Both the position numbers and the translations under genes were made by a program. Positions 51,210 to 60,081 of a DNA stretch of 64,000 bases are shown here, piece by piece. How positions within the stretch are numbered: the stretch's first letter is position 1; the number at the start of each line of letters is the position of its first letter. Source of the DNA: Elusimicrobiales bacterium (GTDB lineage: Bacteria > Elusimicrobiota > Elusimicrobia > Elusimicrobiales > UBA9959); the NCBI GenBank assembly GCA_031082205.1, contig JAVHLJ010000010.1:1-64000 (forward strand), written 5' to 3'. Below the pieces are notes generated by a model. The model saw only the letters and a list, made by a program, of their open reading frames with translations. It was not told the origin of the DNA and ran no database searches.

Positions 51210-52577
51210 TCAGCGGCGGATATGGGTGGTGACGAGGTCGTCTATCTTCTGTATCAGGCGTATGGCGGCCGAGGCCAGGCTGCCGCCGCCGGGTTCGTAG
51301 CGGGCTTCCTTGAGGCTCTCCATCTCCTTGCCCAGCTCCACCTGTATGTCCTCCGACTTGCGGATGGAGAGGACCTGGGAAGGGAAGACGCTGAGATTTC
51401 CGCTCATGAGGAAGCTGACCACGCAGGCGACGGTGGCGTAAGGCGCTATGGCCGGGCCGAAAAGTTCCACGGCCAGTATGCTGGCGGCTATCGGGGTGTT
51501 GGCCGCGCCTGCGATGAGTGCGCACATGCCGATGGCCGCGAAAGTGGCCGGGTTGAGGCCCAGCGCCTGCGCGTAGGCGCTGCCCGCCGCGCTGCCTATG
51601 AAGAAGATCGGAGTGACGATGCCGCCGCTGCCGCCGAAGGCCAGCGTCACTGAGGTGAACATTCCCTTGACGATGAAGTCGTACCAGTTGGCCGGCGTCC
51701 CGGAAAGGAAGGACTCTATGGATTCCAGCCCCAGCCCCAGGTAGGCCCGGGAGGTGAGCAGGGCCAGCAGCGCCAGGATGACGCCGCCCAGCAGGCCCTT
51801 GGCCGGCTCCCAGCCGCCGATCTTCCTGGCCCGCTTCTCCGCGTATTTGAGCATCTCGACCAGCATTATGGCGACCAGGCCGAAGAAGACGCCGGCCAGC
51901 ATCACCTTGACCATGAAGGTCTCGGAGAAGACCGGCACGAAATTTATGGGATGGTAGAAATAGGCGGTGCCCATGGCGGAGGCCACCTGGTAGGCGGTTA
52001 TGCCTGCGATGAACGACGGCAGGAGCACCTCGTACATTATCGCGCCGACGAAGAGCACCTCCACCCCGAATATCGCCCCGGCTATCGGCGTGCCGAAGAC
52101 GGCGGCGAAGCCGGCGCTGATGCCGCAGATGACCAGCTTCCTGCGGTCACGGTCGTTGAACCGCAACAGGCCGCTTATGGCCGAGGTCAGGCCGGCGCCT
52201 ATCTGCGCGCAGGGGCCCTCCTTCCCGGCGGAGCCGCCGCAGGCCAGTGTTATTATGGTCGCCAGCAGCTTGACCGGCACCACCTTCAGCTCTATCCTGC
52301 CCGAGCGCTTGTGCACGGCCTCTATCACCTTCTCCGTTCCGTGGCCCCTGGCGTCGCGCGCGAAGTACCAGGTCAGCAGCGAGCTGGCGAACAGCGCCGC
52401 CGGCAGCAGCAGCCAGTAATACGGGAAACCGCCGGCCGCGCCCGTGGCGGCGTGCAGCAGCTTAAGGAACACGGCGGTGGCGGCCCCCACGACGGCGCCG
52501 GCGCCGCTGGCCAGCGCCACCCATTTGACCACGCTTATGAAAAGAAGGGTCGATTCCGTGATGCGGGACTTCATCAT
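51210..52577 (-). CDS. ClC family chloride channel/transporter
   Basis: 455 aa with about 12 hydrophobic segments. ClC motifs: DARGHGTEKVIEAVH in the first motif position, GGSAGKEGPCAQIGAGL (the G-K/R-E-G-P motif with the gating Glu), and FGGSGGIVTPIFFIGSAAG in the third. There is no C-terminal CBS pair; about 45 soluble residues end the protein. Chloride/proton exchange or chloride channel activity is likely. The serine of the first selectivity motif is not obvious, so the anion is uncertain. RBS AAGGAAG precedes the start. Confidence 0.9.
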   Translation of the reverse strand: MMKSRITESTLLFISVVKWVALASGAGAVVGAATAVFLKLLHAATGAAGGFPYYWLLLPAALFASSLLTWYFARDARGHGTEKVIEAVHKRSGRIELKVVPVKLLATIITLACGGSAGKEGPCAQIGAGLTSAISGLLRFNDRDRRKLVICGISAGFAAVFGTPIAGAIFGVEVLFVGAIMYEVLLPSFIAGITAYQVASAMGTAYFYHPINFVPVFSETFMVKVMLAGVFFGLVAIMLVEMLKYAEKRARKIGGWEPAKGLLGGVILALLALLTSRAYLGLGLESIESFLSGTPANWYDFIVKGMFTSVTLAFGGSGGIVTPIFFIGSAAGSAYAQALGLNPATFAAIGMCALIAGAANTPIAASILAVELFGPAIAPYATVACVVSFLMSGNLSVFPSQVLSIRKSEDIQVELGKEMESLKEARYEPGGGSLASAAIRLIQKIDDLVTTHIRR

Positions 52578-52630
52578 CTTCCTTTATCTTAATAAATACC
52601 CGCCGGTCCTTCCAAAAAACCCCTTTCCCT

Positions 52631-52659
52631 ATGACGGCGCGGGCATAAAGTTGTAGAAT
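52631..52659 (+). promoter_or_regulatory. Promoter of prfB operon
   Basis: ATGACG at 52631-52636 (one base from TTGACG), a 17-base spacer, then TAGAAT at 52654-52659. ATG 52670 is ten bases further on, so the leader would be only about 3-5 nt and no ribosome site fits. Confidence 0.6.
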
Positions 52660-52669
52660 CAACGTATAA

Positions 52670-53809
52670 ATGGCCGCCAACATAGAGTTCAAGGACATAC
52701 TTAACAGGCTGGAGAGGCTTGAAGCCTCCCTGGCGGATTTTTCCAGGCTGGTGGACCTCGACGCCAAGAAGGAGCAGCTCCGGCAGAAGGAGGCCTTCTC
52801 CGCCGAGCCCGGCTTCTGGGACGATGCCGGCAAGGCGCAGTCCCATCTCAAGGGTCTCAACGACCTCAAGCACTGGGTGGACGGCGTCGGCGCCGTGGCC
52901 CGCGAGCTGGGCGACGCGCGCGCCCATTACGAACTGGCCAAAGAGATGGACGACACCGGCGAGCTGCCGGCCATTATGGCCGCGCTGGAGACCGCCGAGA
53001 ACCGGCTTGCCGACATGGATTTCGAGCTCAAGCTCTCCGGCCCCTACGACAAGAACGACGCCATCCTGAGCGTGCACGCCGGCGCCGGCGGCACCGAGGC
53101 CTGCGACTGGGCGCAGATGCTGCTGCGCATGTACACGCGCTGGGCGCAGGCGCGCGGCTACGATTTCAAGATCACCGACATGCTGCAGGGCGAGGAGGCC
53201 GGCGTGCGCAACGCCACCGCCTTCGTCAGCGGCAAGTACGCCTACGGCTTCCTCAAGAGCGAGATAGGCGTGCACCGGCTGGTGCGCATCTCGCCCTACG
53301 ACGCCAACAAGCGCCGCCACACCTCCTTCGCCTCCATCGACGTTCTGGCCGACATCGAGGAGGAGGTGGAGATAAAGATCGAGGACAAGGACGTCAAGCT
53401 CGACACCTTCCGTTCCGGCGGCGCAGGCGGCCAGAACGTCAATAAGGTGGAGACCGCCGTCCGCCTCACCCATATCCCGTCGGGCGTCGTCGTCGCCTGC
53501 CAGGTGGAGCGCAGCCAGCTCAAGAACCGCGAGCGCGCGATGAAGATGCTCAAGGCCCGCCTCTACGAGATAGAGATGGACAAGAAGCGCGCGGAGCAGG
53601 AGAAGCATTACGACGCCAAGGGCGACATCGGCTGGGGCCACCAGATCCGCTCCTACGTGTTCATGCCCTACCAGCTGGTCAAGGACATGCGCACCGGCTA
53701 CGAGACCTCGCAGATAGACGCCGTCATGGACGGCGCGCTCGATCCCTTCATGCGCTCCTTCCTTTCCCTGAAAGCGGACGAGGCCAGGAAAGAAGCGGAA
53801 AAGAAATAG
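52670..53809 (+). CDS. prfB: Peptide chain release factor 2
   Basis: 379 aa in one open frame. GGQ is in [18 protein letters not shown] (around residue 252) and acts in peptidyl-tRNA hydrolysis; the codon-recognition tripeptide region reads [15 protein letters not shown], with SPY where SPF is usual. The N-terminal helical domain is complete ([20 protein letters not shown]). The programmed +1 frameshift with an in-frame UGA near codon 25, common in RF2 genes, is absent, so autoregulation by that route does not occur here. Confidence 0.95.
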   Translation: MAANIEFKDILNRLERLEASLADFSRLVDLDAKKEQLRQKEAFSAEPGFWDDAGKAQSHLKGLNDLKHWVDGVGAVARELGDARAHYELAKEMDDTGELPAIMAALETAENRLADMDFELKLSGPYDKNDAILSVHAGAGGTEACDWAQMLLRMYTRWAQARGYDFKITDMLQGEEAGVRNATAFVSGKYAYGFLKSEIGVHRLVRISPYDANKRRHTSFASIDVLADIEEEVEIKIEDKDVKLDTFRSGGAGGQNVNKVETAVRLTHIPSGVVVACQVERSQLKNRERAMKMLKARLYEIEMDKKRAEQEKHYDAKGDIGWGHQIRSYVFMPYQLVKDMRTGYETSQIDAVMDGALDPFMRSFLSLKADEARKEAEKK

Positions 53810-54615
53810 TGCTGATAGAGACCCACTGCCATCTTAACGACCGCGCTTTCGCGGAGGACCGCGGCGCGGTGATAGGCCGCGCGCTGGCCGCCGGCGTCGA
53901 GAAGTTCGTCGAGATAGCCTGCGCCGCCCCCGAATGGGAGCCGGCCCGCTCGCTCTGCGCCGCCTGGCCGGGAAAATTCGCCTGCGCCTACGGCCTGCAC
54001 CCCGAATACGTCAAGGACTACCGGCCGGAGCAGCTGCCGGAGCTGGAGAAGTTCCTGGCCGACCCGACGGCCGCCGCGCTGGGCGAGATAGGCCTGGACT
54101 ACTGGTGGGAGCCGGAGCGCGCCGGGGAGCAGAGCGCGCTGCTGGAAGCGCAGCTGCCGCTCTCCGTCAAGTACGGCAAGCCGGTGGTCTTCCACGCGCG
54201 CAACGGCAAGGAGCCGGGGCAGGACGCCTACGCCGCCCTTTTCGCCGCGCTGAAGGGCTGGGACTATTTTCCCATGGGCCGCCGCCACCGCGGCGTGCTG
54301 CACTGCTTCTCCGGCTCTTACGACGACGCCAGGGCCGCCGCGGACCTGGGGCTGCTGCTGGGCGTCAACGGCAGCTACACCTATCCCCGCAACTCGGACC
54401 TGCGCGAGACTGTGAAGCGGATGGGCATAGGTTCGGTGGTGCTCGAGACCGACTGTCCCTACCTGCCGCCGCAGTCGGCGCGCGGCAAGCGCAACGATCC
54501 CTCCTTCATTCCCGAGATAGCCCTGGCCGTCGGCGACGGCCTGGGGATGAGCGCCGCCCTGGTGGCGGAAAAGACCAGCGGAACCGCGTCGGACCTTTTC
54601 GGCTTACAGGGGTAA
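53809..54615 (+). CDS. TatD family metal-dependent hydrolase
   Basis: 268 aa from GTG 53809, which shares one base with the prfB stop (TAGTG). Metal ligands are seen in LIETHCHLNDRAF, GEIGLDYWW, VVFHARNGK, HCFSGSYDDA and VLETDCPYLPP. TatD/YcfH proteins are 3'-5' DNA exonucleases or related amidohydrolases. LPPQSARGKRNDPSF near the end is the family signature. It leads into metH two bases later, so the three genes form one operon. Confidence 0.9.
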   Translation: MLIETHCHLNDRAFAEDRGAVIGRALAAGVEKFVEIACAAPEWEPARSLCAAWPGKFACAYGLHPEYVKDYRPEQLPELEKFLADPTAAALGEIGLDYWWEPERAGEQSALLEAQLPLSVKYGKPVVFHARNGKEPGQDAYAALFAALKGWDYFPMGRRHRGVLHCFSGSYDDARAAADLGLLLGVNGSYTYPRNSDLRETVKRMGIGSVVLETDCPYLPPQSARGKRNDPSFIPEIALAVGDGLGMSAALVAEKTSGTASDLFGLQG

Positions 54616-54617
54616 AA

Positions 54618-57600
54618 ATGACCGGCTTCACATCGGCTATGAAAGACCGCGTCCTCGTCTTCGACGGGGCGATGGGCACTTACCTGCAGGGCTGCGGGCT
54701 TAAGCCGGAGGATTACGACGGTCACGAGGGGCTCAACGAGATACTTTCCGTTTCCCGCCCCGACATGATAAAGAAAGTCCACCTGGATTACCTCGAGGCG
54801 GGGGCCGACATAATAGAGACCAACACCTTCGGCGCCAACGCCGCCGTCCTGGCCGAGTACGGCCTGGAGGGGAGGGTCACCGAGTTGAATCTGGCCGCCG
54901 CGCGGCTGGCGCGCGAGGCCGCGGACAGGTTTTCCGCGGATAAGCCGCGCTTCGTCGCCGGCTCCGTCGGACCCACGAACAAAGCCATTTTTGTCACCGG
55001 CGGGATCTCCTTCGACGACATGCGTTCGCTTTACCTCGACCAGATGCTGGCGCTCATCGAGGGCGGCGCGGACCTCCTGACGATAGAGACCGCTCACGAC
55101 GCGGTCAACCTCCGCGCGGCGCTGGCGGCCGCCCGGCTGGCTTTCAAAAAGACGGGGCGCGAGCTCCCCGTGATCGCCTCCGCAACGATGGACGAAAAGG
55201 GCAAGATGCTCTCCGGCCACGACCCGGAGTCCTTCTACGCCGCCGTCGGCCATTTCCCGCTGGCCGCCATCGGTTTCAATTGCTCCTCGGGGCCGGAGGG
55301 CATGCGCCCGCGGCTGGAGAGACTGGCCGCGCGCGCGCATTTCCCGACGCTGGTCATGCCCAACGCCGGCCTGCCCGACGAGAGCGGCCGCTACTCGCAG
55401 ACCCCGGAGACTTTCGCCGCGCTGATGGGCGGCTTCGCCTCGGGCGGGCTGCTCAACCTGGCGGGCGGCTGCTGCGGCACCGGCCCGGCGCATATAAAGG
55501 CGCTGGCCGCCGCCGTGAAAAGCCTGAAGCCCCGCGCGCCGAAGGCGGAAGAGCCCTGGGTCATCTCCGGCACCGAGGCGCTTTTCTTCGACGAGATAGA
55601 GCCGCCGGCCATGGCCGGCGAGCGGAACAACTCCATCGGCTCCAAGAAGTTCCGCGACATGGTGGCCGCCGGCGACCGCGACGGCGCTCTGGCGCTGGCC
55701 CGCGCGCAGGCCGCCGCCGGGGCGCACCTGCTCGACGTCTGCCTGGCCAATCCCGAGCGGGACGAGCTCGCCGACGTGAAGGACCTTTTTCCCGCGCTGG
55801 CGCGCGCCGTGCGCCTGCCGCTGATGATAGACACCACCGACCCCGCCGTCATGGAGGAAGCCCTCAAGAACGCCGCCGGCAAGTCGGTCATCAATTCCGT
55901 CAATTTCGAGTTCGGGCCGGATAAGCCGCGCGCGGCGGCCGAACTGGTGAAGACCTACGGCGCCAAGCTCGTGGTCGGCTGCATCGACGAGGACAAAGAG
56001 AAGGGCCTGCCGCTCGAGTCCGGCCGCAAGCTGGAGATAGCCCGGCGCGCCCACGCTTTCCTGACCGGCGAATGCGGCCTGAAGCCCGCGGACCTGGTCT
56101 TCGACGCGCTGGTCTTCCCGGTCGGCGTCGGCGGCGAGCACGCCGCCAGCGCCCACGAGACCATAAAGGCCATAGAGGCGATAAAGAAAGAATTCCCCGG
56201 CGTGAAGACGATACTGGGCGTCAGCAACGTTTCTTTCGGCCTGCCGCCCGCTTCGCGCGAGGTCCTTAATTCCGTCTTCCTGCATCACGCCGTGAAGGCC
56301 GGGCTGGACCTGGCGATAGTGAACATCGAGAAACTGCGCCGCTACTCAGCCATCCCGGAGAACGAGCGGGCCGCCGCCGAGGACCTGGTCTTCGCCCGCC
56401 GTCCCGACGCGGCGCAGGCCTTCGCCGCTCTTTACCGCGACGCGAAGAAGAAGGCCGCGGAGCCCGCGGCCGCCGCGGCGCTGCCGCCCGAAGAGAGGCT
56501 CAAGGCCGCCGTGCTGGGAGGGTCGCGCGCCGGCGTGCCCGAAGCCGTCGCCGGACTGCTCTCCTCGCTGGGACCGCTCGAGATCATCAACGGCCCGCTG
56601 ATGGAGGCCATGAAGGAAGTGGGCCGCCAGTTCGCGGCCGGCGACCTGATAGTCACCGAGGTGCTGCAGAGCGCCGAGGCCGCCCGCGCCGCCGTCAACG
56701 CGCTGGAGCCCGCGCTGAAGGCCCATAAGGCCCCGAAGCGCGGCCGGCTTCTGCTGGCCACGGTCCGCGGCGACGTGCACGATATCGGCAAGAACCTGGT
56801 CGGCATAATCTTCGAGAGCAACGGTTTCGAGGTGGAGGACCTGGGCGTCAAGGTCCCGCCCGAAGAAATAGCGGCGGCCGCGGTGAAGAACCCGCCCGAT
56901 TTCATCGGCCTCTCCGGCCTGCTGGTGCGCTCCTGCGAGCAGATGGCCGTCACGGCGCGCGAGCTGGCCGCGGCCGGCGTGAAGGCCCCGCTGCTTGTGG
57001 GCGGCGCCGCCCTAACGCCCAAATTCACCGGGACGGTGATCGCTCCCGCCTACGTCGGCCCCGTCTTCTACGCGGCCGACGCCATGGAGGGCCTCAATTA
57101 CGCCCTGGAAAGGGCCGGTTCTCCCGCGAGTCCTTCCGCGGCGGCGGCCCCGGCCGCCGTTCCCGCCCCCGCGCCCGCCTCTTCGGGATTCCGCCCTTCG
57201 CCGCTTTATTACCCCGGGTATATCCCGGTCCCGCGCGACCTGGACCGCCATTTCGTGGACGACCAGCCCCTGGCGGAGCTTTTCGACAACCTCGACGAGG
57301 ACCTCTTCAACCTGCGCTTCCTCAGGCTCAGGAAGGGAGAGGGGGAGAAGAACGAGAAGGCGAAAGAACTTTTCGGGGTTCTGAAAGCGGAAATACTGCG
57401 CGGCGGCCTGATAAAACCCCGCGGCGTGTACCGCTTCTTCAGGGTCAACAGCCACGGCGACGAGATCCGTTTCCGCGGCGGGGAAGCGACCGAAGTGTTC
57501 CGCTTTCCGCGGCAGCCTTCCGGGCGCCGCCTCTGCCTGGCCGACTACGTGGCGCCGGAGTCCGGCGGCAAGGACGATCACGCCGCGCTTTTCGCCGTGA

Positions 57601-57980
57601 CCTGCGGCCTGGGCGTGACGGAAATGGCCCGCCGCGAGCGCGAGGCCGGCGAATATGTCCGCTCCTACATGATAGAGGCCCTGGCGCTTACACTGGCCGA
57701 GGCCTTCGCCGACGTCATCCATTACCGGATAAGGAAGGACTGGGGCATAGCCGAGGCCGATCCCGTCGTGCCGCTGCTGCGCAGCAAATACCGGGGCAAG
57801 CGCTATTCCTTCGGCTACCCGGTCTGCCCGGCGCTGGAGAACCAGGAGCGGCTGTTCCGGCTGCTGCGCCCCGAGCCCGACGCCGGCATCGGGCTGACCG
57901 ACGGCTTCATGATGGACCCCGAGGCCTCGGTCTCGGCCATAGTGCTGCATAATCCCAAGGCGGAGTATTTCAATGTCTGA
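54618..57980 (+). CDS. metH: Cobalamin-dependent methionine synthase
   Basis: 1120 aa with all four modules. Homocysteine-binding (1-310): VFDGAMGTYLQGCGL and zinc ligands in GFNCSSGPEGM and GGCCGTGPAH. Pterin domain (320-590): GERNNSIGSKKFRDM and DTTDPAVMEEAL. B12 module (600-840): RGDVHDIGKNLVGIIFESNG with the His that ligates cobalt near residue 721. Activation domain (860-1120): ADYVAPESGGKDDHAALFAV and RGKRYSFGYPVCPALENQ. It methylates homocysteine from methyl-THF. An Ala/Pro-rich linker separates the last two modules. No B12 riboswitch precedes it, as only two bases separate it from the TatD-like gene. Confidence 0.97.
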   Translation: MTGFTSAMKDRVLVFDGAMGTYLQGCGLKPEDYDGHEGLNEILSVSRPDMIKKVHLDYLEAGADIIETNTFGANAAVLAEYGLEGRVTELNLAAARLAREAADRFSADKPRFVAGSVGPTNKAIFVTGGISFDDMRSLYLDQMLALIEGGADLLTIETAHDAVNLRAALAAARLAFKKTGRELPVIASATMDEKGKMLSGHDPESFYAAVGHFPLAAIGFNCSSGPEGMRPRLERLAARAHFPTLVMPNAGLPDESGRYSQTPETFAALMGGFASGGLLNLAGGCCGTGPAHIKALAAAVKSLKPRAPKAEEPWVISGTEALFFDEIEPPAMAGERNNSIGSKKFRDMVAAGDRDGALALARAQAAAGAHLLDVCLANPERDELADVKDLFPALARAVRLPLMIDTTDPAVMEEALKNAAGKSVINSVNFEFGPDKPRAAAELVKTYGAKLVVGCIDEDKEKGLPLESGRKLEIARRAHAFLTGECGLKPADLVFDALVFPVGVGGEHAASAHETIKAIEAIKKEFPGVKTILGVSNVSFGLPPASREVLNSVFLHHAVKAGLDLAIVNIEKLRRYSAIPENERAAAEDLVFARRPDAAQAFAALYRDAKKKAAEPAAAAALPPEERLKAAVLGGSRAGVPEAVAGLLSSLGPLEIINGPLMEAMKEVGRQFAAGDLIVTEVLQSAEAARAAVNALEPALKAHKAPKRGRLLLATVRGDVHDIGKNLVGIIFESNGFEVEDLGVKVPPEEIAAAAVKNPPDFIGLSGLLVRSCEQMAVTARELAAAGVKAPLLVGGAALTPKFTGTVIAPAYVGPVFYAADAMEGLNYALERAGSPASPSAAAAPAAVPAPAPASSGFRPSPLYYPGYIPVPRDLDRHFVDDQPLAELFDNLDEDLFNLRFLRLRKGEGEKNEKAKELFGVLKAEILRGGLIKPRGVYRFFRVNSHGDEIRFRGGEATEVFRFPRQPSGRRLCLADYVAPESGGKDDHAALFAVTCGLGVTEMARREREAGEYVRSYMIEALALTLAEAFADVIHYRIRKDWGIAEADPVVPLLRSKYRGKRYSFGYPVCPALENQERLFRLLRPEPDAGIGLTDGFMMDPEASVSAIVLHNPKAEYFNV

Positions 57981-58518
57981 ACCCGGGCGCTACTTCAAAG
58001 CCTCCATGGATTCCAGGCTGCGCAGCCTGACCTGGATATTTTCGGCCGTGGTCGTAGGCGCCTCGCTGGCGGCCGCCCTGCCGATGACCGCCATGAAAGC
58101 GAGTTGCCCGGACGCGTGCTCCGCGGCCGCGGTAAACTTCGGCGGCTGGGCCATACTGACGCTGGCCGCCGCGCTGCTCTGGTCCTGCTGGGCGCTGGCC
58201 CCGAAAGGATTTATCGCGGAGCCGGGTAGGGTCACGGTCGACCGGCCGATCATGCCGGTAAAGATAGTTCTGCGTCCCGGGACTATAGTCGAGGCCGCCG
58301 GCGCCGGGCTGTTCGACGGCTCGCTGCGCACCATGGGCAACGGCGGCCTTTTCGGCTACTACGGGAATTTCTGGAAGAAGGAGATCGGGAACTACCTGCT
58401 CTACGCCACCCGCTCCGACCGGCTGGTCCTCATCGACAACGGCAAAAAATATTTCCTGACCCCGGACGAGCCGGAGCTTTTCATAGAGGAGGTCAGGCGC
58501 CGTCTGCCCGGCGCCTGA
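57973..58518 (+). CDS. Membrane protein with bacterial PH-like domain
   Basis: 181 aa. Two membrane helices (about 20-42 and 55-75), then a C-terminal beta domain with GYYGNFWKKEIGNYLLYATR and LIDNGKKYFLTPDEPELFIE, the pattern of bacterial PH domains (DUF1850/YdbT-like). Such proteins are usually of unknown function. It overlaps metH by 8 bp. Confidence 0.7.
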   Translation: MSEPGRYFKASMDSRLRSLTWIFSAVVVGASLAAALPMTAMKASCPDACSAAAVNFGGWAILTLAAALLWSCWALAPKGFIAEPGRVTVDRPIMPVKIVLRPGTIVEAAGAGLFDGSLRTMGNGGLFGYYGNFWKKEIGNYLLYATRSDRLVLIDNGKKYFLTPDEPELFIEEVRRRLPGA

Positions 58519-58523
58519 GATCC

Positions 58524-58940
58524 ATGGTGAGGGTTTTTGAGAAAGAGATAAAGGTCGGCCCCGAGGCCATCGACGGGCTTAACCACGTGAACAACGTCGT
58601 CTACCTGGAGTGGTTCCTGGACATAGCCACCGCCCACGGCTCCTCGACGGGCTGGGACCTGCCGCGAATGCTGAAGATGGGCGAGGGCTGGGTGGTGCGA
58701 AAGCACGAGATCGAGTATCTCGCCCAGGTGCTGGAGGGAGAGGAGCTTACGCTGCGGACCTGGATAGAATCCGTGGACAGGGTGTCCGCCGTCCGCCGCT
58801 ACGAACTGGTGCGCAGGTCCGACGGCCGGTCCTGCGCGCGCGGCTCCACGGTCTGGGTCTGGATAAACTATAAGACGGGCCGGCCCTGCCGCATCCCCGC
58901 CGACCTGGTCGAGAGCTACGGCTTCGCCGGCGGGGATTGA
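58524..58940 (+). CDS. Hotdog-fold acyl-CoA thioesterase (YbgC/FadM type)
   Basis: 138 aa single hotdog domain. IDGLNHVNNVVYLEWFLDIA matches the D-x3-H-(V/M)-N-N-x2-Y signature of 4-hydroxybenzoyl-CoA/YbgC-type thioesterases, and HEIEYLAQVLEGEELTLRTW follows. It hydrolyses acyl-CoA thioesters; substrate unknown. It is the last gene of the prfB operon, and its stop codon lies within a TTGACCGGTCAA palindrome. Confidence 0.88.
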   Translation: MVRVFEKEIKVGPEAIDGLNHVNNVVYLEWFLDIATAHGSSTGWDLPRMLKMGEGWVVRKHEIEYLAQVLEGEELTLRTWIESVDRVSAVRRYELVRRSDGRSCARGSTVWVWINYKTGRPCRIPADLVESYGFAGGD

Positions 58941-58948
58941 CCGGTCAA
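58937..58948. promoter_or_regulatory. 12-bp perfect palindrome beside a strong promoter
   Basis: TTGACCGGTCAA includes the thioesterase stop and lies 12 bases upstream of the -35 box at 58961. Possible operator. Confidence 0.35.
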
Positions 58949-58960
58949 GGACCCCTCCCC

Positions 58961-58988
58961 TTGACAAAACGGAAGCGTCTGCTATACT
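58961..58988 (+). promoter_or_regulatory. Near-consensus extended -10 sigma70 promoter
   Basis: TTGACA at 58961-58966, 16-base spacer, TATACT at 58983-58988 with the extended -10 TGC just before it. This is the strongest promoter-like site in the window. It points toward no gene on its own strand; a terminator hairpin follows within about seven bases. Confidence 0.82.
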
Positions 58989-58994
58989 ATCCGT

Positions 58995-59042
58995 GAGCCC
59001 GCGGCCCCATATTAACGGGGATCCTCGCGGGCTCTTCCTTTT
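58995..59042 (+). ncRNA. Candidate ~50-nt RNA that is itself a terminator hairpin
   Basis: GAGCCCGCG (58995-59003) pairs perfectly with CGCGGGCTC (59026-59034), with CCCC/GGGG stacked inside and TTCCTTTT after it. It also works as the terminator of the prfB operon. Because a near-consensus promoter fires right at its left edge, a very short abundant RNA is predicted. Existence as a functional RNA is inference. Confidence 0.5.
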
Positions 59043-59056
59043 GGCGCCGCCCGGCG

Positions 59057-60019
59057 CTATTTCTTTATGTATTCCCGCCCCGACCTGTCTATGTAGAAAG
59101 ACTTGCCGTCCCTGACCGCTTTGGCCAGGCCGCCCTCGAAGCCGGTCACCGAGTCGTAAAGCGGTTTTATGGCCTCTTTCCCCGCGGCGTCTATGAAGCC
59201 CCATTTCCCGGAACGCTCCCTGAGCACCGGCGCCAGCCCGCCGCTGAAAGAGGCGCACATGAAGAACCTGAAGATTATTTTCTCGTTTCCTTCCGCGTCG
59301 ATATAGCCGCAGCGGTCCCCGGCGCCGCCGCGGTCCCTGGCGGGGGCCAGTCCTTCCGAGTAGGGGCCTATGTCGATGAAGTCCTTCTCCTTGAAGGAGA
59401 GGGAGTCGCGCAGAATGAAGCCGTATTTGCCGCGCAGCCGCGCGGAGGCGAAGCCGCCCGAGAAGGGAAAGGCGTCGTCGTATACGGCCGGCGCGGCCTC
59501 GCGGCATTGCGGGTCGACAAAGCCGTAAAGGCCGCCGCGGCGCACCCGGGCCAGGCCTTCGCTGAAAGGCTGTATCTCCTCGTAGGGGCAGGGCACGAAT
59601 TTCATCTCCTTGTCCAGCAGGCCGGTCCCGCCGTCCTTTTTAGCGGGCGCAAGGCCGCCGGAGAAAAAGCCGGCCTCGTCCAGCGTGAACGGGTGCGCTT
59701 CGCTGCCGTCTTTCCTTATATATCCCCAGCGTCCGCGTGTCTTCACCGGGGCGAATCCGTCAGCGAAGGGGCCGGCGGACTGGTAGACGGGCTTTATCTT
59801 CTCCCTCCCCTTGTGGTCTATGAAGCCGTAGCGGCCGCGGTCCAGCACGAGGGCGAGCCCTTCGGAGAACGGGAAGGCGTTGTCGTAGCGGGCCTTTATC
59901 TTCACCTTGCCGCCGGGGGCGGCGTAGCCCCAGCGGGCCCCGTCCCGCCAGGGTATGAGCTCCTGGGCGGCCGCGGCGGCCGGCAGGAGCAGTGCGGACA
60001 GTAATATGGCTTTTTTCAT
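59057..60019 (-). CDS. Exported WG-repeat protein
   Basis: 320 aa. Signal peptide 1-18. The mature protein is made of about eight WG-type repeats of 30-40 residues, each with a (W/Y)G(F/Y)I turn: RWGYAAPGGKVKIKARYDN, RYGFIDHKGREKIKPVYQS, KWGFIDAAGKEAIKPLYDS. The repeats probably form a beta-propeller-like or solenoid binding surface on the cell exterior. Ligand unknown. GAGGGAA precedes the start. It is convergent with the promoter-terminator unit above. Confidence 0.85.
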   Translation of the reverse strand: MKKAILLSALLLPAAAAAQELIPWRDGARWGYAAPGGKVKIKARYDNAFPFSEGLALVLDRGRYGFIDHKGREKIKPVYQSAGPFADGFAPVKTRGRWGYIRKDGSEAHPFTLDEAGFFSGGLAPAKKDGGTGLLDKEMKFVPCPYEEIQPFSEGLARVRRGGLYGFVDPQCREAAPAVYDDAFPFSGGFASARLRGKYGFILRDSLSFKEKDFIDIGPYSEGLAPARDRGGAGDRCGYIDAEGNEKIIFRFFMCASFSGGLAPVLRERSGKWGFIDAAGKEAIKPLYDSVTGFEGGLAKAVRDGKSFYIDRSGREYIKK

Positions 60020-60063
60020 GTTCCCTCATTGAGATTTTAGCAAAGCCCGGAGGGTTTAAATAA

Positions 60064-60069
60064 TATAAT
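60064..60069 (+). promoter_or_regulatory. -10 box TATAAT of the U32 pair
   Basis: TATAAT lies 12 bases before ATG 60082, in the 62-bp divergent region. The leader would be about 5 nt. Confidence 0.5.
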
Positions 60070-60081
60070 TCCAGTCATACC

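Noticed and set aside
52670-52780. Programmed +1 frameshift in prfB
   Set aside because: The frame is continuous from ATG through the family N-terminal domain; no in-frame UGA.
53934-54617. Open frame extending metH upstream by about 228 codons
   Set aside because: It is an Arg/Ala/Gly-rich shadow of the TatD-like gene; MetH family similarity begins only at 54618.
54600-54620. Cobalamin riboswitch upstream of metH
   Set aside because: Only two bases separate metH from the TatD-like gene and nothing resembling a B12 box is seen.
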